Assembly: GCA_025504975.1 (NCBI GenBank)
Contig: JANUWI010000017.1
Span: 744,001-808,000, forward strand
Length of the DNA stretch: 64,000 bases
Direction: 5' to 3'
DNA from: Plenodomus lindquistii
Taxonomy: Eukaryota; Ascomycota; Dothideomycetes; Pleosporales; Leptosphaeriaceae
The notes under the pieces were generated by a model. It searched no databases. It saw only the letters and a program-made list of their open reading frames with translations, and was not told the origin of the DNA. Position numbers and translations under genes: made by a program. Of the stretch, positions 1 to 11,843 are shown in pieces (within the stretch, counting starts at the first letter, position 1; the number at the start of each line of letters is the position of its first letter).

Positions 1-1
1 T

Positions 2-130
2 GATCCTGTGTTGGGCCCGTTGAGTGAGGTGATGAAGGTCAGAGACAGGAACACAGGACGGTTGTTGACGAGTGAGGAGGAACTGGATGCGGCAGACTTC
101 TATCACGCATTCTGTTTCTACAAGGTGTAG
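2..130 (+). CDS. 3' end of an unidentified protein (partial)
   Basis: From base 2 a frame stays open for 42 codons and ends in TAG at 128-130; the final residues read FYHAFCFYKV. The composition (acidic and aromatic, no low complexity) is protein-like and there is no start codon that would make a complete gene, so I read it as the last exon of a gene lying mostly left of the window. I do not recognise the family. The alternative is a chance open frame, since 43 codons is short. Confidence 0.4.
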   Translation, partial: DPVLGPLSEVMKVRDRNTGRLLTSEEELDAADFYHAFCFYKV

Positions 131-922
131 GAAATGGGATTGTATGGTTATTGCATCGGAGTTTAGGACTCGGTCGAAGATCCAGGATCGTTATGTAAGA
201 TTAGGAGGGATATGCATGATCTGAGGCATATGGGATACCAATGCATGATATCAAGGTCATCAAATGATGTAGCCTATTTTCATCTGGCTACGGTCCCAGC
301 AATGACATCTTGAGAAGACACGATACATCTGCCGTAGAGATTACAATCACAAGCCTCGTCGGCCACGGGCCCGTAGCGCGCTCCCTGTCAACAATAAAAA
401 ACTATCATGATAACGCGATATAATACCTACACGTAGCGAACGAATTCTGCTTAAGAGACACACATTCAGAATAGCTTTTTTCACGTGCGTGTCTAGCAGC
501 GCACAATCATCGCGAATCACGAGCCAGCCCCGTCATCTCGTGACTTTGGGGGGACTGTCAAACCGACCTCGGCAAAGCGTTCCCCGGCAATCCTTCAATC
601 ACAAGCGTGTGAGTGGTGCTTCCCCAGAAACCAAGAAGAGCTGCCGAATTGCATCCGCATTACCTCCTCTTGCGCTTCCGCACTCTTCCCTAGGTTCTAC
701 TTCGACCACTCCTTTGCGACCTCATTCCATCGACTTGACACGCGACACCATCGTCCACGTTGGCAGCGATAAGGATCACGACGACAAGCGCATCATCGTT
801 CGCGACTCGGCAACTCGGCGATTGAATAAGAAGGACTATAGCGCAGACAGACAACGAAGCTGGACTTTTCGCCTTCCCGAGTAATACTCAGCGTACTATT
901 TGGATCCTCACAAGCAGACAAG
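131..922. other. Intergenic region upstream of PEX11
   Basis: About 790 bases. A stop-free stretch at 489-884 begins only with GTG and has a Ser/Arg/Pro-rich translation with no recognisable domain; it most likely lies in the promoter and 5' leader of PEX11. Nothing else was recognised. Confidence 0.6.
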
Positions 923-1844
923 ATGGTCGCCGACGCTCTCATCTACCACCCAACCGTGTCGCATTACCTCAAGTTCGTTGCGACGACTGGTATGTCATGT
1001 CCCCTTTCCCCCATCCCCCCAGTCAGCCCAACCACTACCCTCATACAATCCGCATTCCCCATCTTCCACCCAATATTCCAAACCCACGATCCATCTAACA
1101 CAAGCATATAGTCGGCCGCGACAAAGTCCTCCGCACCCTCCAATACTTCTCCCGCTTCCTAGCATGGTACTTGTACCGCACCAACCGGCCGGCCGCCACC
1201 ATTGCGCCCTACGAAGCCACCAAGAAGACGTTCGGCGCAACCCGCAAGCTGATGCGCGTGGGCAAGTTTGTCGAGCACTTCCGCGCTGCGGCTGTGGCGA
1301 GTGATGCGAAGAGCATGGATCCCGTGTTGCGATTTACCGCGATTGGGAGACAGTTGGGATATGCATTCTACATGCTTTGCGATAATGCTAATGTGGTGAG
1401 TTCCTTCCTGTCCTATCCTTTCCCATGGCAATCCCCTATCCCAATCTTCAGTTAAATAAACAAAACGATATCTAACACGCTCTCCAGCTCGACGCAACAA
1501 ACATCCACAAACACTCCCTCTCATCCCGCCTAACCCGCGAAGGCTACCGCGCCTGGTTCGCCGGAATCAGCTTCTCCATTGCCTCGGGCCTCTACTCGTA
1601 CTATAACCTTCTCCAGCGCTCCAGCACCATCACCTCCTCCTCCGACCCCGAAAAAGTCGTCGAGAAGAAAAAAGTAGATAAAGAGCTTAACGCGGTCAAG
1701 GTCCAGCTTATTAGCGATCTCTGCGATATCACGATTCCGTCGAGTGCGCTGGGTTGGGTCGATTTGGATGATGGGATTGTGGGGTTGGCGGGGACGACGA
1801 GTTCGCTTTTGGGGGTTTGGGGGGCGTGGAGGAAGACTGCTTAG
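923..1844 (+). CDS. PEX11: Peroxisomal membrane protein PEX11 (peroxin-11)
   Basis: Peroxin-11 is a membrane-shaping protein that elongates and divides peroxisomes. Three exons join in frame: 923-989, 1112-1395 and 1488-1844, giving 235 residues, the usual size of fungal Pex11. Introns are 990-1111 (GTATGT...ATAG) and 1396-1487 (GTGAGT...CCAG). The N-terminus MVADALIYHPTVSHYLKFV is typical of the family, followed by the LRTLQYFSRFLAWYL segment and the conserved RKLMRVGKFVEHFRAA stretch. Hydrophobic segments occur near the middle (AWFAGISFSIASGLY) and the C-terminus (GIVGLAGTTSSLLGVW), as expected for an integral peroxisomal protein. The start is the first ATG of the conserved N-terminus. The last 60 codons switch from C-rich to G/T-rich usage and run into a G-rich tract after the stop. 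Confidence 0.95.
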
Positions 1845-1925
1845 GGTTTTGGTGGGAGATATGGGGGAGGGGAAGGGGGAGGGGTGGGATGTGTGCGGGT
1901 TGCGGAGGTCTAGAGGTGGAGTGGA
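1844..1925 (+). other. G-rich tract at the PEX11 stop codon, quadruplex-capable
   Basis: Starting at the TAG stop, the sense strand carries GGG runs including four or more tracts of 4-5 G separated by 1-2 bases (about 1863-1885). This satisfies the G3+N1-7 quadruplex pattern. It lies where the 3' UTR should be. Confidence 0.6.
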
Positions 1926-2512
1926 GTGTGGATATAGCGTATGCCTGTTTTCTTCTAGTCCATGTGCGGAATTGCCAATGGTGTTTTGCTGCTTTTCACA
2001 TGTGCTACCGTCTACTATGCCAAGCTGTGCGATACTAAGCCATACCCTCTTTATCCCTCCAGTCCAAAGTCGTGAGTATTAAGTCAGTAAAACGAGGAGA
2101 TGAACCAACAAGCAAAGAAATCAATTCAGAAAAGTACAGGACTCAGACGAGTAGTTGAGGCAAATCAGCCCAGCCCGCTTGCTACTTCACTCACCTTCCG
2201 TACAGCGTATATCCCGCGGCCTTTGCATTCGCACGCCACAGCGAGACGGAATCATCCATCTACCAGTTGTATCTGACATCACTGTAAAGCCTACACCGCC
2301 ATAGACACACAGACTATCTCCAAAACACCTTGTTGCCCACTAGACACCAATATCGTATATAGTTTGTCTCAGCCACATGGGAAAACCCAAAATAGACAAG
2401 ATTCCAGTGTTGATCGAGTTAGGTATCAACATATACCAGTTTTGACATGAATGCCAGATAAGCAAGAGGATGTGCGAGTTTGTGAGGGTGATATGGATGA
2501 TTGAGAGAGGAA

Positions 2513-2516
<4 letters not shown>

Positions 2517-2551
<35 letters not shown>
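2517..2551. repeat. (GA)n microsatellite
   Basis: About 17 uninterrupted GA units, continued on both sides by imperfect GA-rich sequence. The apparent minus-strand open frame across it is a Ser/Leu low-complexity translation, not a gene. Confidence 0.95.
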
Positions 2552-2552
<1 letters not shown>

Positions 2553-2669
2553 CAGAGAGTGACGGCGAGAGTGGAGTTTGCTAGGATGGGTTTTGCTGGG
2601 ATAGGGGAGGTATGGGATTGGGAGGTGTAGCGAAGATTTGCCTGGATAGTGTAGGGGAAGCGTAAACGA

Positions 2670-2995
2670 TGATGATATCGTTGGTTCGTAATTGTGTTGT
2701 GTTGCGTTAGTATAACAGTGCCGGTCGTTTATGGTAATGTTAGTTGTCATAGAGGAGCTGGCGTTGTGGACAGTAGTGGTTTGGCCTGGAGAGCTTTGAA
2801 TGAAGCATGTAGCTGATAGAGGCGTGAGGACAATGATATCGCTGGTCCATGGTGACGTCAGTTATTGTGGATATCAAAAGGTATCAAGATTAGTAATCAC
2901 AGGGTGCAAGACGCAGGTGTCTGTCTGTGTTACAGTGGTTGGTGGTGTGAGTTGGAAGAGCTTTGAATGAAGTATGCACCGTGTCTAGAGTAGGC
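2670..2995. repeat. Diverged tandem duplication, period about 160 bp
   Basis: Two adjacent copies share an ATGATATCGYTGGT block (at 2674 and 2833) and a GAGCTTTGAATGAAG block (at 2791 and 2958). Offsets of 159 and 167 bp show small indels since duplication. No coding content was recognised. Confidence 0.65.
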
Positions 2996-5934
2996 ATGTC
3001 ACGCCAAGAACCGACGAAAATAGTGCGCGACCGCGTAATAGGAAAACGTCGAGAAGGCCAGGTCTAAATTGCCATGAAGTATGGATTATCCCAGCTTGAA
3101 TCCAAGGGTTTGGGCACTTTAGCTCTGAACAAGGTCGAACTTTTGGAGTAATCATCGCGGTCGTGTCGCAGACAGATTCTTAATTTCTGGTGTGTGCCGC
3201 TTTCAAACACCCATGGGGGCCATGGCGAAGATTGCAACCAGTGCTCTGGAACGCGGCTGGGAAGGATGGGTTCGCGGTGCGACAATCAACATCGCCATGT
3301 TCCAGGACTAGACGGCAGGGGCCGCGGAACCTGGGCGAAGACACATGGGGAGATTAGGATGGTTCGAGAGTCCATTGTTAGTGAAATGAAATGACAAAGT
3401 CTTGTAGCCCGGACCGTTTGCGGTAAGAGAGTCGAAATGTCGGTGGGAAAGCTGGAACGTGGGTGTCGAGTGGAGAAGGACGGGTCGTGGGGGTTCCGTT
3501 CTGGGTTATAAGAAGCTTGGGCGGGTTAATTTTCCGGGTGCAACTTGATCTGTGCTACATACTTCTTAACAGTCAGTGTGCGTCCAGCCTTGAGCCGTTG
3601 TATGGACATGGATTGCGGCAAGTTTGCAGGACTGACTACTTTACATTAAGGTGTACTGTGTGGTGTTGGGTGCAGCTTTACCACCACGTGTTCTCGATGT
3701 GCAGGTGTTGTCGCAACGACCCGGCACGAAGCGCTGGCCCGGACTTAACGGAGCTTATTATAGTACAGGTTGTGTCGGCAATTGTACACGTGACGAAGAG
3801 TGCGAATGAGTCGGGTGAATGAGCGCACGGTATCCGCCATGACACTGGCGTCCACCAATCTCAGTTGGTTCATTGAAATGGGAGCCCAGAACACCTGGGT
3901 GTAGAAAAAATGGGTTGCTGGATAACCCTGGAAGGAGCCGTTCCTTCCCCACTCCTTCCTGGACGCACGCTGCATGTCAAGAGTCAGCGCGCAACGCAAC
4001 ATACCCGACACCACTCTCGCGTTGCTCAGCTCGACTACTGCGTATAGTTGCAGCCGGTGTCTTACCCACCAGTGCTACCGCCCCAGCCAAAGGTCATCAG
4101 ACGTCAAATCTCACATGGTGGGCAACCTAGCGTAACCCTTCGACGCCAATGGCACGCGGCGAAGCAACCACTGCTCTCGAATTAGACCACCCGCTGCGTT
4201 AGTGTTGCGCGTTACGGAGTGCGACATGCGCAGACAATCGTCTGACAGCAGAGTTATCCGTCTCAAGCAAACTTGTTACGACCACGACGCAGCCAGGGAC
4301 CGATCGAGGACCGGCAGTGTCGCCACGAGCATAGCGGGGTTGTGCCACAGCCTTCGCGTGTGTAGCAAGCTAAAGTGTGCGCCTACTGCGTCCATCTTAA
4401 AGTACTTCTATTCAAACAAACCCCGGAGCGTGCGAAGCTACGAGATGGTGCGAAGGCCAGGGCGCGAGGATCGTCAAGAAAGGGCTTGCTTCAAGTGATT
4501 GCACCTGCATCCGCGCCGCTTCGCCTAGCTCAATCAAGAAGTTATCCGATATGGGAATCAGTTCGACTGGCCATTGAACAGGACGCAGCGAAGATCTCGT
4601 AACGAGTCGTTTGCGTGACTGGCCCGACGACTCTTTGAATCTTGTAGGTATGACGGAAAGCTGCGAACCGTTGGTGAACCATGCTGTGTAGCGGTGGTGG
4701 CCACAACCACGATCGTCGTTGCGAAACGGTCCGGTGTGGAGCATATGCTCGCTTCAACTGGCGGGGCCCCTGGGCCGCGCTGATCTCGGTTACTTGCTGG
4801 TTCTGGAACCCCCTCTGAATCGAAAACATGGCGTCTCTTTCTTCGTGACGTGACGGAATTGATACGTCTTCCACCAACACCAGCCTTGGGAGGCTCCGAA
4901 ACATAGGCAAATGCTTGTCTCTTTGGTCTAATGTCAGCTTAGATTCCATTGGACTAGTCGGTCCTTCCTTCGGCACTCCTTCTTGGCTGACAACCTGGCC
5001 AAACAGGACGGGACAGAAAGTTGAGAAAGCTTGCACAAATGCGCTAGGCACTTGTGCAGGTAGTGGAAGCGACAAATACTGCCCTGGACAGCTCATTCAG
5101 CTGTCATACTAGCAAAGTTTCGTCTATCGTGTTTCAGGCAGAGTGTGGCGCAGAGTCACTGTGTGGGGTATTATCGATCATGGCTGCAACGAAGTTAGTG
5201 GGCAGGTCACTTGCAACATCGAATGCTCAGCCATGAAGATCTTCTGGCGTGCGCGACGAACAACTACTCGCTAACAGCTCACCATCTACGCGGAATACTG
5301 CCTTTGCTCTGTTGGGTCCGACGGCCCATCCCTTCCTCACCCTACGGCGCGTCCCAGGCTGCTATCACAGACCACTGAGTTGGCCTAGCTTTCATGCCCG
5401 GGGTCCGAAAGAACGCGTCCGAATCCATCATGGTTGATTGCAGCAGGTGTTACCCTTGTCTGGCGGCCTATCAGACAGGCTCAAATGACCAAGCCAGGGG
5501 CTCGGGACTGCATACATACTCTAGCTTACCCTGCAACCTGCACGACCTAAATGGATCATCTCTCGGTATAGACGGGGGTTCCACCTTCTGCGCGTGGTGA
5601 GGCACTGCATGAGAATTAAGTTCCACTTGGGAAGGATTCGCCCGTTGGCTGGCCCACTTATCCTGATATATGGCCCGGCGATGCCTCGCCCTCGCCTTAC
5701 CAGCCTTATCTGGAGTTTCCGAATCCTCTTCTTGCTTTGTTTGCACATTTCCCTTCGGTTGCATGCTGGCAATGCTGAGTCTGGTTGGGGGGACATGTAC
5801 AAACGCTTGAACGCATCTTTCACGACTACCATTGGCCGACAGATTACATGAGATTGATGGGCAAGGGCTCAGCTGAGGTTAAGACATCGACATTTGCTTA
5901 GTATCTGGTGCTGCGGACCTGCAGTGTTACGACC

Positions 5935-7489
5935 ATGGACAATCCCCTATTGTCAGGGGATCCACATTCACATCCGGACAACACGAGACTGCCGACTGTC
6001 AACGAATCGCCTACAATTTTGGGTGTTACCATCAGCTTTGTTGTATGTCGAGTCGTCCTAATCGTCCCGTGTGACCTACCTGCTGATATAAAAACCGATA
6101 GATAGTTGCGTGCCTTGCGTTGTGTCTTCGTCTCTGGGTTCGTTTTCGGGACCGCCTCTGGGGATGGGATGATGCATTCGTATTGCTCGCTTGCATCGCC
6201 AGTGTCGTTGGTGACTGCATGGTTTGCCTGAGTAAGTTCATCTTAGAATATCACGGGGGCTCAGCTTAGTCTAACATGTCACAGTGCCACAAGATGGATT
6301 AGGTTTGCATCTTTGGACACTCGATCTCGCGCATCGCACAAGGTACTTTCGGGTGAGTCTCCTTCATACTCTAAGCCTGGAGCATCGTACTAATCGAAGG
6401 TGTTAGCATGTTTACACTACTAACTTAGCGTATTGCGCCAGCTCCGCCTTGATCAAGCTGTCCATCCTGTTCCAATTCCTACGCCTGTTCGCTGAAGCCG
6501 CACATTCAACGCGCACCTCGCAATACCGCCTTGCATGTCGACTAACATGGGCCCTAATTGTCACTAGCGCGCTCTGGGGTGTGTCATTTGTGTGTCTGGC
6601 CATCTTCTCTTGCAAGCCAATAGGGAAGTATTGGAGGCCGGAAAAAGATGGCAAATGCTTGGGGTGGGGCTCCAAGGAGCCGAATGAGTTCTTTGCCATG
6701 TTCCTTGGGCACTCGATCAGCAACTCAGTGCTGGATTTCTTGGTCCTAGCTTTGCCTCTTCCTTTCTTTGGCATGCTGAGACTCGCGGAGAAGAGTCGAA
6801 CAGGATTGGTCACATTATACACTCTCGGATGCGCGTAAGTACATCATTCTTCGCGTCTTATCATCCTATTGCTAACGACTTCCAGTGTTGGCGCAGTTGC
6901 AGTTGGTCGCATGATTGCTTTATCCATAAATCGCGCTGGCACCGTTCCCGTCCCCGACATGACGTATCACACCCCACTTGTATTCATCTTTGGCGTCCTC
7001 GAAGTCAACATCGCCATCATGGCCGCCTCGATACCCATTTTCTGGCCCGTCATGGTCAACATCGCCGCTGGCAAGATCTTCGTCGTCAACGAAATCGAAA
7101 TCCACGTCGAATCAGCATCAAGAGGAAGCTTTGGCTCAGCCAGAGGACTCGACACATCCGACCCCAAGGACGTCTACAGTGGTCGCGAGAGCCGACTTAG
7201 CGTCACATCCAAGAGCTACGATCGCAGGCGCTCGCGATCAAGTCACCGCCGCAAGCAGAGCGACACATCGTCTGACGATAAAGGTCTTGGACACCGTCCG
7301 AGTCAGGACTCCCACCGCAGTCTGTACCGGAAGACAAGCCACGAACCAACGACGTCGAATTCGATGGTAAGACAGGAAGAAGAAGATTGGTTTTCGGACC
7401 TGGATAGGATGCATATGGGAAAAACGACGACGACGGTTCAGCGAACGCATATACCCCTTGAGCAGATTAAAGCTTTTGGGGAAAGATGA
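5935..7489 (+). CDS. Seven-helix membrane protein, fungal rhodopsin/PTH11-like family
   Basis: Five exons (5935-6042, 6102-6231, 6285-6352, 6407-6834, 6886-7489) give 445 residues. The family is the large Pezizomycotina set of PTH11-like or 'rhodopsin domain' plasma-membrane proteins, thought to be receptors or sensors; ligands are mostly unknown. Visible: a short N-terminal tail, TM1 (ILGVTISFVIVACLALCLRL), the WGWDDAFVLLA motif in the second helix, the HVYTTNLAYCASSALIKLSI segment, the CKPIGKYW loop after the fifth hydrophobic block, and a helix ending PLPFFGMLRL. The seventh helix is followed by a cytoplasmic tail of about 130 residues rich in Ser, Arg and Asp (SRSSHRRK), likely phosphorylated. 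All four introns have good GT/AG ends. The start is the first ATG before the conserved N-terminal helix. Family assignment is firm; function is inferred. Confidence 0.9.
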
Positions 7490-8989
7490 TGTGTGGAATG
7501 AGAAGTAATGGTTATTTGAATACATACTTTTGTTTAGCGAGATACCCCAAGCAATACATGCACTGCTTACTTCTTTTATCATTACTCGAAGCTTGTTTTG
7601 GTTACCCTGGTAGTCGTTTGTATGGCCTAAAGACATGATGTGTGAAGGCAAGGTATGTGCAACGTAAGTTAAGTACGAAGGAGCTCGCAGACATCAAGTC
7701 TTCAGTCTTTGGTGTGCGGCAAGGAGACTGCCCAGGCACACTTGGCTGGGCAATTATATATTCTACTCATGGAGGATACAAAAGGATCTGAGGCTATCGA
7801 AGTGTCTAGTGGAATGTTATGCTGATTTCAGTGAACCGTGTTCGCAATGCTAGAGACATGCCTGAAACAGACCAAGTTTTCCATATGAGCTTTCTTTACG
7901 CGATCATCCTCTACACCGGTCATTCGGGCATGTGCATCAAGCAAGCGGCGTGTGGGGGTGCCATCGCTGCAGTACACCTACATTCACATTAGTCCATAGA
8001 ATTCGAGATTTTGGCAAGCGCTCGCATTTGAGCTCGTCATGTTGCAGCTCATACAACGTACAGGATATAGCCAGCTCGGATTGAACCCATGCGTGCTCCC
8101 GCATCACATCACAGATAGACCGAGCCATTAATGTATCAGAACTGCGCAGACCGCTTTTCACCATTGGCTCGGTCTCTCTGTGAGACGATACGGAAGCAAG
8201 CAGGGGTTCAATTTAAGCTGACCATATTCTGCACATACATCCACAACGCGTGCTGCACAGGCAGTCTTCACTTAATAGCTGCCATCGCGGTCGTTGGTTC
8301 TGCTGGTAATATTCCTTTCCCGCGGCTTCCATGAGCGATAAGCTTGTCAGCGGCGTCAGGTGGACTAGCTTATCTGGGACCAGCGCGGAGGCTTGACGGA
8401 TATCGGCAAAGCATGGCGATGCTTGGTTACTGCGTGATACATCGGGATCTATGGCTTGTGCTTGCGATCTAGAAGTCAATTTAGTGCAAATATTTCAAAA
8501 TCTGATTCGGAAATGCTCATACTCGAAGCTTCGACGGGTGGGCCTATGTCTGCAGCACGTTTCGCGCAAAGAGCAATGTAGACTTGGGAGAGAGAGGGGC
8601 CGATGACATACTTGTACATAGTCGATATTCCCGCCGAGTTTTGCGCCTCTTTGGCGCGCAAAAGTTAATGTCATCGGTTGATGTGAGTGGCCCAGGACTA
8701 CTAGTTCATCAGAGGACGCCCGATAGATGTTTCCAAGTTGCTAGATTTGGTTGCAGTGGGGATTAGGTAGTCACGAGCTCTCTGCACAAACATGAGGTGG
8801 GACCAACGCGGCACAGGGCGCTGGGTACGGTGCAACGCATAATAGATAGTTGCGGCTGATCGCTCGTCAGGCAACCTCGGTACCTCTTCACATCACTGCG
8901 ATCATTATCAGCTGCGCAGAGTCAATACCGATCACAATAGCGCATGCTGACCCACAGGACTTGCGGTTGAGTACAACGACAACGCCACC
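7490..8989. other. Intergenic region with inverted repeat, upstream of the GIT1-like gene
   Basis: About 1.5 kb without a supportable gene. It carries the long imperfect inverted repeat at 8055-8235. A GCACGTTT octamer at 8555-8562 resembles a weak Pho4/NUC-1 phosphate-response element, about 430 bp before the transporter start; one match of this length can be chance. Confidence 0.5.
8055..8235. repeat. Imperfect long inverted repeat (hairpin or MITE-like remnant)
   Basis: The left arm (about 8055-8130) matches the reverse complement of the right arm (about 8160-8235) at roughly 80% over 75-80 bases, including runs GGCTCGGTCT, TCTGTGA and GGGTTCAAT. The spacer is about 30 bases. Most mismatches are transitions (12 of 16 counted by eye). 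No target-site duplication or transposase was seen. Confidence 0.75.
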
Positions 8990-10898
8990 ATGGCTTCAGC
9001 AGTGGAATTCCAGCCCAAGGGCCTCGACTCCACAGACAAGAGCGACGTCGAGCGTCGAGGTAGTGTCGCGAGGACTGAGAAAGGGAAATGGGAGCGCCTT
9101 TGGCCCGTGATTGCATGTGGTGCTGGGCTATTCAGTGATGGCTATCTTAACAACGTAGGACCTCCCAGAGCGACAGATGCCCACGCGACAGATGCCACGT
9201 TCGACCAAGAGCACCACGACTCCCAATGCGCCTTGAGATGCGAAACATGCTGATACCCAGAGTAGATCATCGGACCTGTCAATACGATGCTGAGGACGAT
9301 CTATCCGAAGGAGTATGCTGGATCGTCGGCGCAGGCGAATGTTTCCAGTATCACGTTCGCTGGGACCGTGGTTGGAATGCTGTTCTTTGGGTATACATCG
9401 GATCACTTTTCGCGCAAGTGGTCACTGTTCGCTTCGACGATCATCATTATTCTCTTCGCGACTCTTGGGACAGGTTCGTACGGCGCTGGTGGAAGTCCAA
9501 ATGGGCTTTTGCAAGCGCTCGTAGTCTACCGCTTTTTCTTGGGTATCGGTAAGGAAATTCCCCTTCTTTATTGCACTCACTTTATGATCCTTGACTACAC
9601 GACTAAGCGCAGCGCAACAAGAGCATGACAGTACTTGAAGCATGCCATCCTAGTATTCTATGAAGCATACATAGTGGAATATGGGCTATCTCCAGGCTGA
9701 ATTGTTGCTCTTGTAGTGTTACAGAGCCCCTTAGAGAGAACGGACATATTTGTACTGACACTCTACTAGGCATCGGCGGCGAATACCCAGCTGGCAGCGT
9801 TGGCTGTGCCGAATCCACTGGCGAGCTCAAAGAAGGCACACGCAACAAATGGTTCATCCTCTTCACCAACGTGCAAATCGACCTTGCATTCTTCATCAGC
9901 GCCATCGTGGCCACCGTCGTTGTCCTCGCCACTGGCGAAAATCATCTCCGCGCTGCATGGCGCATCTGTCTCGGCATCGGTATCCTCCCACCCCTGTCAC
10001 TGCTGTACCTGCGTCTCAAGCTCCAGGAGCCTGAAGCATTTCAGCGCGAATCGTTGGCCAAGGCGAAGACACCGTGGCTACTTATCATCAAGTATTACTG
10101 GTACCGTCTCGGCATAGTCAGCATGATCTGGTTCATCTACGACTTCAGCGCATACTCGTTTGGTATCTACGCCACCAGTATCCTGGCCAACTTGCTCGGT
10201 GACGACGCGCCGTTGTGGAAAAGTCTTGCGTGGAACATCCTCATCAACTTCTTCTATATGCCTGGCTGTCTTGCTGGTGCGTTTGTTGCAGACTTGCCAT
10301 CCATGGGGCCACAGAACACATTGTGTATTGGCGTTGCGCTACAAGGTGTCATTGGTTTCATTATGGCGGGCTGCTACCCGTACTTGAACAAGCCGGAGAA
10401 TGTAGCAGGGTTCGTGGTGGTATATGGCATTTTCCTGGCGCTGGGAGAATTCGGGCCCGGTGACAACATTGGACTGATTGCTTCGAAGACTTGTGCGACT
10501 GGCATTCGGTAGGTGCCATTTGACTGCTTGTTTCCAAGCTGATACTGACAACTCACAGCGGTCAATACTATGGCATTGCAGCTGCGATTGGCAAGGTCGG
10601 TGCTTTCGCTGGGTCATACGCTCTCGATGCACTTCAGAAGGCTGCGGGTGATGACGAAATCGCAGCTGGTCGCAATCCCTTCTATGTTGCCTCGTCTCTC
10701 GCGTTCCTCGCTGCAGGTCTGGTACTATTGCTACCACACATCGGTCAAGATACGATTGATCAGGAAGATGTGAAGTTCAGGGAGTATCTGACGGCCAATG
10801 GCTACGACACGAGCAGCATGGGATTGAGGAGCGCGACTTCGTTGAGCAGCGACAATGAGGGGGATGTTGTACCTGTGGAGACTCGCTATGAGAAATAA
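8990..10898 (+). CDS. MFS transporter, GIT1-like (glycerophosphodiester/phosphate permease)
   Basis: Four exons (8990-9154, 9266-9548, 9770-10508, 10559-10898) encode 508 residues, close to yeast Git1 (518). Git1-type carriers are proton symporters of the phosphate:H+ MFS branch that import glycerophosphoinositol, glycerophosphocholine or phosphate at the plasma membrane. Visible signatures: GLFSDGYLNN in TM1, the loop GYTSDHFSRKW, the GIGIGGEYPAGS motif spanning the exon 2/3 junction (typical of this branch), and GEFGPGDNIGL in the C-terminal half. The N-terminal tail is cytoplasmic and charged; the C-terminal tail is acidic and Ser-rich. Intron 2 is long (9549-9769, 221 nt). Substrate is inferred from family resemblance only; an inorganic phosphate carrier is the main alternative. 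Confidence 0.88.
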
Positions 10899-11223
10899 GA
10901 TATGGAGTTTGGGAGATCTGTCCAGTATGGCCATCAAAACACGTCGGGGACTGTACACAAGATGTTCAGATCCTAAATGTAGACTCCGCTAAATGATACT
11001 TATGATATAGCAGTCCGAGTCCACATGTCTTCTGCTCGCTGCTTCACGATGTTGAGATCCCTGCTCTCGCGTTCTAGTGGAGGCTTAACACGTACAAACC
11101 TCCTTCGCATTGGAACGCTGTAGAATCGAAAGTCACGGGGCAGAAAAGCAATGCAAGGGACAATTCGTCAAGATCTAAGGAATTACCTAGAAGCAACAGC
11201 CTCACATCAAACTTACTGGCACT
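10899..11223. other. Intergenic spacer after the GIT1-like gene
   Basis: About 325 bases of 3' UTR and spacer; nothing further recognised. Confidence 0.5.
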
Positions 11224-11653
11224 ATGAGCCGTAGTCTATACGTGCGTGTTCGCCTTGAAGAATCCATGTCTGCCGCGAACGTGACGCGCGTCATCGCGTC
11301 GATTTCACATTAGCCTCTCCAGGCACTAGCGCCACAACTCACAGCCGAGGCACGAGGTACCGGAGAAACACCTCAAAGAGCCTCCGCTGCAAGCCAACCG
11401 ACACCCGTTCCTGACCCACTCGTGTCACTGCTTTACGAAGCCCACAAGACTGCGCCATATAGTGACATAGCATTAGGCGACTCTAGGTTGCTGCACTACT
11501 CTCCAAAAGCAAGACCTTGGCCAGTCACAAGCGTTGGACCTCTGATCCGGTAACGCCTGCTTCATACAGTCAGCGACAAAGAGGATGAAAGAAGACACCA
11601 GACCGTTCGGCACTATGGAAAAGGGACTAGCCGCTTATCCCCACTACGTATAG
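11224..11653 (+). CDS. Possible small three-exon protein, unknown function
   Basis: A protein-like frame lies at 11314-11549 and can be joined to flanking exons: 11224-11241, intron 11242-11313 (GTGCGT...TTAG), 11314-11549, intron 11550-11601 (GTAACG...CCAG), 11602-11653 ending in TAG. This gives 101 residues with segments such as DPLVSLLYEAHKTAPYS and HYSPKARPWPV, which do not look like random translation. Ser/Arg at the N-terminus could suit a mitochondrial presequence. I do not recognise the family. The six-codon first exon and the lack of a clear branch site in intron 2 weaken the model; it may be noncoding. Confidence 0.33.
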
Positions 11654-11843
11654 AAATTATGTGTCTTCGGTGGGCCTAGTACGCCGCATAGAAGGTACAG
11701 CTGTCCAAGATCAGGTTTGATGCAAATAACTGTATTAAGGACAAGCGATTCCCGTCACTTATGAGACAGGTACGAGCATAAGATTTCACTAACTTACATA
11801 CCTTTTCGATTTTCCAGCTGTCTTGAGCATAACCACCCACAAC

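Larger units (their letters stand above)
1926..5934. other. Gene-poor interval between PEX11 and the rhodopsin-type gene
   Basis: About 4 kb. It holds a GA microsatellite, a diverged tandem duplication and several open frames of 60-184 codons on both strands. The longest (4542-5096, minus, 184 codons) has no recognisable domain and no clear splice partners. I see no gene I can support and no transposon protein. Confidence 0.5.

Noticed and set aside
489..884. 131-codon open frame upstream of PEX11
   Set aside because: Begins with GTG, has no domain, and lies in the promoter/leader of PEX11.
2340..2750. 136-codon minus-strand open frame
   Set aside because: Low-complexity translation of the GA microsatellite.
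4542..5096. 184-codon minus-strand open frame
   Set aside because: No recognisable motif, no splice partners; a frame this long can arise by chance in a 64-kb window.
8075..8095. T-arm-like GGTTCAA word on the minus strand
   Set aside because: No matching stem or cloverleaf; it is part of the inverted repeat.
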